Source: Bacteroidales bacterium
Lineage (GTDB): Bacteria > Bacteroidota > Bacteroidia > Bacteroidales > UBA10428
Reading direction: 5' to 3'
NCBI GenBank assembly: GCA_016930375.1
Contig: JAFGGU010000021.1
Coordinates: forward strand, 60,120-124,119
DNA length: 64,000 nucleotides
Shown here: positions 59,809 to 64,000 of the stretch, piece after piece
Position numbering within the stretch: the stretch's first letter is position 1
Layout of the letters: the number at the start of each line of letters is the position of its first letter
The notes under the pieces: generated by a model
What the model was told of the DNA's origin: nothing
Databases searched by the model: none
The model's input: the letters and a program-made list of their open reading frames with translations, nothing else
Position numbers and translations under genes: made by a program

Positions 59809-60741
59809 ATGAAAAGAAGAGATTTCATACGTAATTCCGTCGGACTTGGTGTTGTATCGGGAGCAGCATTATCCATGGGCCGGTTCAGTGAGGTTTTTGG
59901 AACGGAAAGCGCCGCTGCCTTGCAACTCCCCTATGATTTCGTGGCCATTAAGGGTGGTGAAGCAGCTGCCATGTTTGACAAGGGAATAGCCTCCCTGGGG
60001 GGCATGAAACAATTTGTAAAACCCAATCAGACTGTTGTTGTTAAACCCAACATCGGCTGGGATTCTGCTCCTGAACGTGCGGCCAATACCAATCCTTTAC
60101 TTGTTGCCCGTATCGTTGAACAGTGCAAGATGGCCGGGGCTAAAACGGTTTATGTTTTTGACAATACCTGCGCTGAGGCCACCCGTTGTTACAAGATGAG
60201 TGGTATTGAAGATGCGGTTAAGAAAGCCGGGGGAACCATGGTATCAGGCAAAAGCGCGGGTTACTACCAGGATGTTACCCTTCCCAAAAGCAAAAGATTA
60301 AAAGCAGCCAGGGTGCACGAACTGATTCTGGAATCCGATGTTTTTATCAATGTGCCTACACTCAAAAGTCATGGCGGATCAACCTTGTCGGTTTGCATGA
60401 AAAACATGATGGGTGTCGTATGGGACCGGGAATACTGGCACAGCAACGACCTTCACCAATGCATAGCTGATTTTGCAGCATACCGGAAACCAACCCTGAA
60501 TGTGGTGGATGCTTTCCGTGTGCTAAAACGTAACGGCCCTCGCGGTGTGTCAGTGGCAGATGTGGCTACCATGAAATACCAGCTGATCGGGACCGATATG
60601 GTGGCTCTCGATGCAGCATCGGCCAAAGTATTTGGGATTGATCCGAAACAGGTTAAACATATCGGACTGGCTGAGCAGCTGGGTGCAGGCAACAGCAATA
60701 TCGACGCCATGAAGGTTAACAGAATTACCATGGGTGCATGA
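59809..60741 (+). CDS. Tat-exported DUF362 domain protein
   Basis: Protein of 310 residues with a twin-arginine signal (MKRRDFIRNSVGLGVVSGAA), hence exported folded, which implies a cofactor or a complex. The DUF362 core has FVKPNQTVVVKPNIGWDSAP, VEQCKMAGAKTVYVFDNTCA, NVPTLKSHGGSTLSVCMKNM and GVVWDREYWHSNDLHQCIAD. Three or four conserved Cys and several His could bind metal; the family is uncharacterised. Its stop overlaps the start of the NapH-NapG-like gene (ATGA), so the two are coupled, suggesting an electron-transfer pair. The lar operon is divergent 193 bp away. Start at 59809 is set by the Tat signal and the -7 element. Confidence 0.9.
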   Translation: MKRRDFIRNSVGLGVVSGAALSMGRFSEVFGTESAAALQLPYDFVAIKGGEAAAMFDKGIASLGGMKQFVKPNQTVVVKPNIGWDSAPERAANTNPLLVARIVEQCKMAGAKTVYVFDNTCAEATRCYKMSGIEDAVKKAGGTMVSGKSAGYYQDVTLPKSKRLKAARVHELILESDVFINVPTLKSHGGSTLSVCMKNMMGVVWDREYWHSNDLHQCIADFAAYRKPTLNVVDAFRVLKRNGPRGVSVADVATMKYQLIGTDMVALDAASAKVFGIDPKQVKHIGLAEQLGAGNSNIDAMKVNRITMGA

Positions 60742-62297
60742 AGCAGAAACATCTCAAGATAATACGGGTTATCATTGCTGTCCTGTTTCTGGTGCTCATT
60801 GCCGCGCTTTTTTTGGACTTTAGGGAATTTATCCCGGCTGCCTGGGCTGACAGGATTTTGTTTCTTCAGTTTGTCCCTTCCGTGATCCGGTTTATCACCA
60901 TTCCGGCTCTGGCTGCTGCAGGATTTTTCATCATTCTGATTCTTACAGCCCTGTTCGGCAGGGTGTATTGTTCAGCCATTTGCCCTTTGGGAATTCTGCA
61001 GGACGTTTTTTCCTGGCTCTCCAAAAAAACAGGATTGATCAAACGCTATAAGTTTAAAAAAGCCCTGAATTATTTACGATATCCGATTTTGGGACTTACT
61101 GTTGTTTTCCTGCTCTTTGGAAGTCTTTTTGTTTTGAATCTTCTGGATCCATACAGCAGTTTCGGGCGTATATTTTCAGATGTCATCCGCCCGGGGCTCA
61201 TTGCCGCCAATAATGGTCTGGCAGGTTTGCTGGAAAGGTTTGACGTGTATTTCCTCTACAGGCATAACCTTGAACTGATCACCTGGCGTACCGTTCTGAT
61301 ACCGGTTATTACCTTTGCCCTGATCATCGGGTTATCATTGTACTATGGACGGCTGTATTGCAATACGATCTGCCCGGTTGGCACGGTATTGGGTTTCCTT
61401 TCAAGGGTATCCCTGTTTCAAATTAAAATGGATGCCTCAACCTGCACCAAATGCGGCAAATGTTCTTTTGCCTGCAAGTCAAACTGCATCCATGTAAAAA
61501 CCCTGGAAGTTGATCAGTCGCGTTGTGTTGCCTGTTATAACTGCATTTCGGTATGTCCCGAAAACAGCATCCGGTATGAAAGGACCTCCATGATAACGAA
61601 AAAACAAGTTGAAACCGACACTTCCAAGCGCAATTTCATCGGAAAGACAGTGCTTTATGGCGCAGCGTTGGCCGGCATTTCAAAAAGGATATGGGGACAG
61701 GAATCAGCCGACAGACCTGCCGGACGAATTCCCAATACAATAAATCACCCGGTAACCCCCCCGGGATCCATGAGCATCAAACACTTTACCGACCGGTGCA
61801 CAGCGTGTCATTTGTGTGTTACCGTTTGTCCCACAAGTGTTTTGCAGCCCTCCTTTCTGGAGTATGGCTTTACCGGGATGTCACAACCACATATGGACTA
61901 CAGCGTGGAATACTGCAATTTCGAATGTACCAAATGTGGGGAGGTTTGTCCCACAGGAGCCATTCTCCCCCTTACGGTGGAGGACAAGAAGCTTGAACAA
62001 ACGGGGCAGGTGCATTTTATTATCGAAAAGTGCATAGTGTACACCGATAATACTGCTTGCGGATCATGTTCCGAGCATTGTCCCACCCAGGCTGTGAGAA
62101 TGGTCCCCTATAAAGAGGGTCTAACCATCCCTGAAACCGATCCCGACATATGCATCGGATGTGGCGCCTGCGAATTTGCCTGTCCGGTGAAACCCCATAC
62201 TGCCATTTATGTAGACGGAAACGAAGTGCACCAGGTGGCCAAGGCTCCGCACATTGAGGAACTGAATGTCATGGAGCATGAAGATTTTCCATTTTAA
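60738..62297 (+). CDS. Fused NapH-like/NapG-like polyferredoxin
   Basis: Membrane iron-sulfur protein of 519 residues. The N-terminal half is NapH/NosR-like: four membrane segments with the paired CxxxCP motifs YCSAICPLG and YCNTICPVG, then two 4Fe-4S sites (CTKCGKCSFACKSNC, CVACYNCISVCPENS). At about residues 295-315 is SKRNFIGKTVLYGAALAGI, a hydrophobic segment resembling a Tat anchor with Lys-Arg. A NapG-like tail follows with four more 4Fe-4S sites (CTACHLCVTVCPTS; CTKCGEVCPTGA; CGSCSEHCPTQA; CIGCGACEFACPVK). Likely shuttles electrons from quinol or cytoplasm to exported DUF362. Starts at the ATGA overlap. Confidence 0.9.
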   Translation: MKQKHLKIIRVIIAVLFLVLIAALFLDFREFIPAAWADRILFLQFVPSVIRFITIPALAAAGFFIILILTALFGRVYCSAICPLGILQDVFSWLSKKTGLIKRYKFKKALNYLRYPILGLTVVFLLFGSLFVLNLLDPYSSFGRIFSDVIRPGLIAANNGLAGLLERFDVYFLYRHNLELITWRTVLIPVITFALIIGLSLYYGRLYCNTICPVGTVLGFLSRVSLFQIKMDASTCTKCGKCSFACKSNCIHVKTLEVDQSRCVACYNCISVCPENSIRYERTSMITKKQVETDTSKRNFIGKTVLYGAALAGISKRIWGQESADRPAGRIPNTINHPVTPPGSMSIKHFTDRCTACHLCVTVCPTSVLQPSFLEYGFTGMSQPHMDYSVEYCNFECTKCGEVCPTGAILPLTVEDKKLEQTGQVHFIIEKCIVYTDNTACGSCSEHCPTQAVRMVPYKEGLTIPETDPDICIGCGACEFACPVKPHTAIYVDGNEVHQVAKAPHIEELNVMEHEDFPF

Positions 62298-62334
62298 TTT
62301 TTACCGAACAGCTGTGTTTCTGAAAAATTATTTG

Positions 62335-62342
62335 TAATATTG
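62335..62342 (+). promoter_or_regulatory. Possible -7 promoter element of rplS
   Basis: TAATATTG differs from TAnnTTTG at one position and lies 42 bases before the rplS ATG at 62385. Confidence 0.3.
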
Positions 62343-62384
62343 CGACCTGAATTTTGAGAAAGAACAAGAAAAAAATATTGCGTC

Positions 62385-62768
62385 ATGGATCTAATGAAAG
62401 TTGCTGAGAGTCAATTTGGAACATTAAAAGAATACCCCGCGTTCAAAGCCGGTGACACGGTTACGGTACATTATAAAATCGTTGAAGGTAGCAAGGAAAG
62501 AATTCAGCAATACCGGGGAGTGGTGCTTCAGCGCCACGGTGCCGGTGTCACTGAAACTTTCACCGTTCGTAAAATGTCAGGTAACGTGGGTGTGGAAAGA
62601 ATTTTCCCCATTGTTTCCCCCTTTATTGATAAAATTGAACTCAACAAACACGGTCGTGTCCGTCGTGCCAGGATATACTACTTGCGCGGACTTACCGGCA
62701 AAAAGGCCAGGATCCAGGAAAAAAGGCTGAAACTGGTTGAAGAGGCCATAGCGCCAACCAAGGAATAA
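62385..62768 (+). CDS. rplS: 50S ribosomal protein L19
   Basis: Large-subunit ribosomal protein at the 30S-50S interface. The 127 residues include [60 protein letters not shown] and [20 protein letters not shown], the full L19 pattern. ATG 62385 gives MDLMKVAE; an internal ATG at 62394 (MKVAE) is possible. It stands alone, without the usual trmD-rimM neighbours, as is common in Bacteroidota. A strong terminator follows at once. Confidence 0.97.
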   Translation: MDLMKVAESQFGTLKEYPAFKAGDTVTVHYKIVEGSKERIQQYRGVVLQRHGAGVTETFTVRKMSGNVGVERIFPIVSPFIDKIELNKHGRVRRARIYYLRGLTGKKARIQEKRLKLVEEAIAPTKE

Positions 62769-62799
62769 AAAAAAGCGGGATTACCCGCTTTTTTTTTGT
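62766..62799 (+). terminator. Rho-independent terminator of rplS
   Basis: Stem AAAAGCGGG (62771-62779) and CCCGCTTTT (62784-62792) with loop ATTA, preceded by an A run and followed by T7, starting at the rplS stop codon. Confidence 0.9.
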
Positions 62800-62852
62800 C
62801 ATTACTATTTACTGAATACCAATTACCTTAGGATTTCCTGCAGGTATTTCTT

Positions 62853-63929
62853 TTATTCCTTTATATGATACCGGACACCACGTCCTTCGCCGGTTTTCAG
62901 CAATAACCCTTCTTTAACTAAATAAACAAGGTCTTTTTTTAGCGTATTCCGGGAGTATGTTCTTAACTGGCTCCCGATTTCGCCAACCTGTGCGGTTTTC
63001 CGTTCTTTTATAAAGTCCAGAACAGCCTGTTGGCGTTCATTTAATACTGTCTTCAACTTGCTGTATGTTTCGTATTTAGCCTCCAGTTTTTGAGTTAATA
63101 CTATCAGGCATTCTAGGAAAAACATTATCCAACTATCAATACGCTCAATTTCTTTACCACGGTTCTTCTGTCCTTCCATCAATGCCCTGTAATAACCTTC
63201 TTTCCTGGTTTCTATCACATTTTCAAACGACACATATTGTATAAATTTGTAATCCTGTTTCATTAGCAACAGCGAGGTTAAAAGTCTTGACAAACGGCCA
63301 TTTCCGTCCTGATAAGGATGTATAGACAAAAATTCGTAAACAAACGCTGCTGTTATCAGTAACGGGTGTAAATCTTTCTTTGCCAGCCTTTCATTTAACC
63401 ATTCTATTAAACCTCGCATCTCACCGGGTGTTAAATGTGGTTCAGTAGTTATGAAAATAGTTCTTTGTGTACCATCGGGATAATTGGCCACTACCTGGTT
63501 TGAAAGGTTTTTATATTTTCCTTTGTGTGCCTGGTCTTTATGACTGTGCTTTAAAAGAATGCCGTGCATCTGATGGAGATAACGTTCTTCCAGAGCAATG
63601 TCGGCATAACTTTCCAGGATAATTTCCAATGCTTCGTAATAGCCGACCACTTCCTGTTCGTCCCGACTTTGCAGTCTGGTTATTTTAACTGACTTCAAAA
63701 GCTTTTCTACTTCTTCATCGGTAAGGGTTGCACCTTCAATGCGGGTCGAAGAACCGATACTTTCTATCGTGGCTATTTTCCTGAGTTCTTTCAGGTATTT
63801 GCTTTGCTGTCCTTCAATGGCTTTCCAGTTACCTTTAAACGTGTCAATAACACTTAGCTGTTGACTTATTTGCTGATAAACTGTACTGCTGAATTCCAGT
63901 TTTATCTTCATGTTATTAGATATATCCAT
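62853..63929 (-). CDS. Fic-domain protein with winged-helix tail
   Basis: AMP-transferase-type protein of 358 residues. The Fic motif HPYQDGNGRLSR (His204) matches HxF/YxDGNGRxxR, and the flap FITTEPHLTPGEMRGLIEWL precedes it. An N-terminal inhibitory helix is present, STRIEGATL (Ser61 to Glu65-Gly66), fitting S/TxxxE/G, so it is a class II, self-inhibited Fic. The C-terminus (about residues 290-358, LNERQQAVLDFIKERKTAQV ... YSRNTLKKDLVYLVKEGLLL) is a winged helix-turn-helix, which suggests DNA binding and autoregulation; matching repeats overlap its start. ATG 63929 or 63911 (MKIKLEF). No antitoxin gene is adjacent. Confidence 0.93.
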   Translation of the reverse strand: MDISNNMKIKLEFSSTVYQQISQQLSVIDTFKGNWKAIEGQQSKYLKELRKIATIESIGSSTRIEGATLTDEEVEKLLKSVKITRLQSRDEQEVVGYYEALEIILESYADIALEERYLHQMHGILLKHSHKDQAHKGKYKNLSNQVVANYPDGTQRTIFITTEPHLTPGEMRGLIEWLNERLAKKDLHPLLITAAFVYEFLSIHPYQDGNGRLSRLLTSLLLMKQDYKFIQYVSFENVIETRKEGYYRALMEGQKNRGKEIERIDSWIMFFLECLIVLTQKLEAKYETYSKLKTVLNERQQAVLDFIKERKTAQVGEIGSQLRTYSRNTLKKDLVYLVKEGLLLKTGEGRGVRYHIKE

Positions 63930-64000
63930 TTTGTATCCAATTTTATCCGTTTTAAATTTACGGAATAATTATGAATATATCCATTTAGTATCCAATTTTA
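63920..64000. promoter_or_regulatory. Repeated operator-like sites upstream of the Fic gene
   Basis: A 26-base sequence at 63920-63945 recurs at 63975-64000 with one mismatch. On the minus strand each copy contains GGATAC and ATGGATAT, and near the first copy GGATA occurs three times at 10-11 bp steps (63926-63951). The first copy overlaps the Fic ATG at 63929, as expected of an autorepressor site. The window edge may hide more copies. Confidence 0.6.

Overview
The window reads as chromosomal DNA of a Bacteroidota (Bacteroidetes, probably Bacteroidales-like) bacterium. The evidence is direct. Start sites repeatedly carry the Bacteroidetes -7 element TAnnTTTG (for example 15387, 21405, 31604, 54246, 59752). 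Many secreted lipoproteins end their signal in S/A-C-(E/K)-(K/D). There are FISUMP/DUF1566 and PCMD domain proteins, a PurF paralog starting MSGFFG, a TonB-dependent receptor and a NagX/DUF5009 protein. There is one tRNA (Arg-UCU) and no rRNA, CRISPR array, phage or intact insertion sequence.

Layout. 0-5.5 kb: MFS carrier, Ca2+-type P-ATPase and cardiolipin synthase, all rightward. 5.5-10.8 kb: rhamnose mutarotase with a decayed Gfo/Idh tail behind it, PIG-L deacetylase, M16 protease and an exported Fe/Mn superoxide dismutase. 10.8-15.3 kb: leftward membrane protein, EamA exporter, CBM9-like protein and S9 peptidase. 15.4-18.1 kb: an overlapping PfkB sugar kinase and lipoprotein sulfatase. 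18-24 kb: BrkB-like membrane protein, a lone receiver domain, a PurF paralog without its glutaminase cysteine, CE15-type esterase, Asp/Glu racemase homolog and SMUG2-like DNA glycosylase. 24-31.4 kb: TonB receptor, RsgA, beta-helix lipoprotein, acyltransferase, RibH and a TPR protein. 31.6-35.2 kb: a 1197-residue sensor (two TM segments, HAMP, GAF, three PAS) with no output domain. 35.4-39.3 kb: tRNA-Arg, then an AT-rich, repeat-rich accessory stretch with small lipoproteins, a large nested palindrome and a duplicated zinc-ribbon-like gene. 39.3-50.5 kb: TPR histidine kinase, NagX-like protein, FISUMP and PCMD lipoproteins, 1-Cys peroxiredoxin, CorA and a Tat-exported Gfo/Idh protein followed by a DUF6807/PmoA remnant. 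50.5-56.8 kb: small HExxH membrane protein, YciI protein, the selenium pair selU-selD, a lipoprotein, Hsp20 and WbqC. 56.8-62.8 kb: larC-larE-larB (nickel-pincer cofactor synthesis) facing a Tat-exported DUF362 protein and a NapH-NapG-like fusion, then rplS. 62.8-64 kb: a Fic protein with operator-like repeats.

How the genes fit together. Housekeeping genes (rplS, rsgA, ribH, selU/selD, tRNA-Arg) are interspersed with carbohydrate-related secreted enzymes (sulfatase, CE15, CBM9, beta-helix, PIG-L, Gfo/Idh), but no SusC/SusD pair is present, so this is not a classical polysaccharide utilization locus. The most suggestive functional block is the lar cofactor operon placed back-to-back with an exported DUF362 protein and a six-cluster transmembrane ferredoxin, with no larA in view. 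The most unusual structural theme is a set of about a dozen short tandem repeats (period 6-8 bp, a different unit at each place). Several begin at or inside stop codons of upstream genes and are often followed by an inverted second arm.

Limits: domain calls come from motif recognition without database searches. Promoter calls rest on the -7 consensus alone unless stated.
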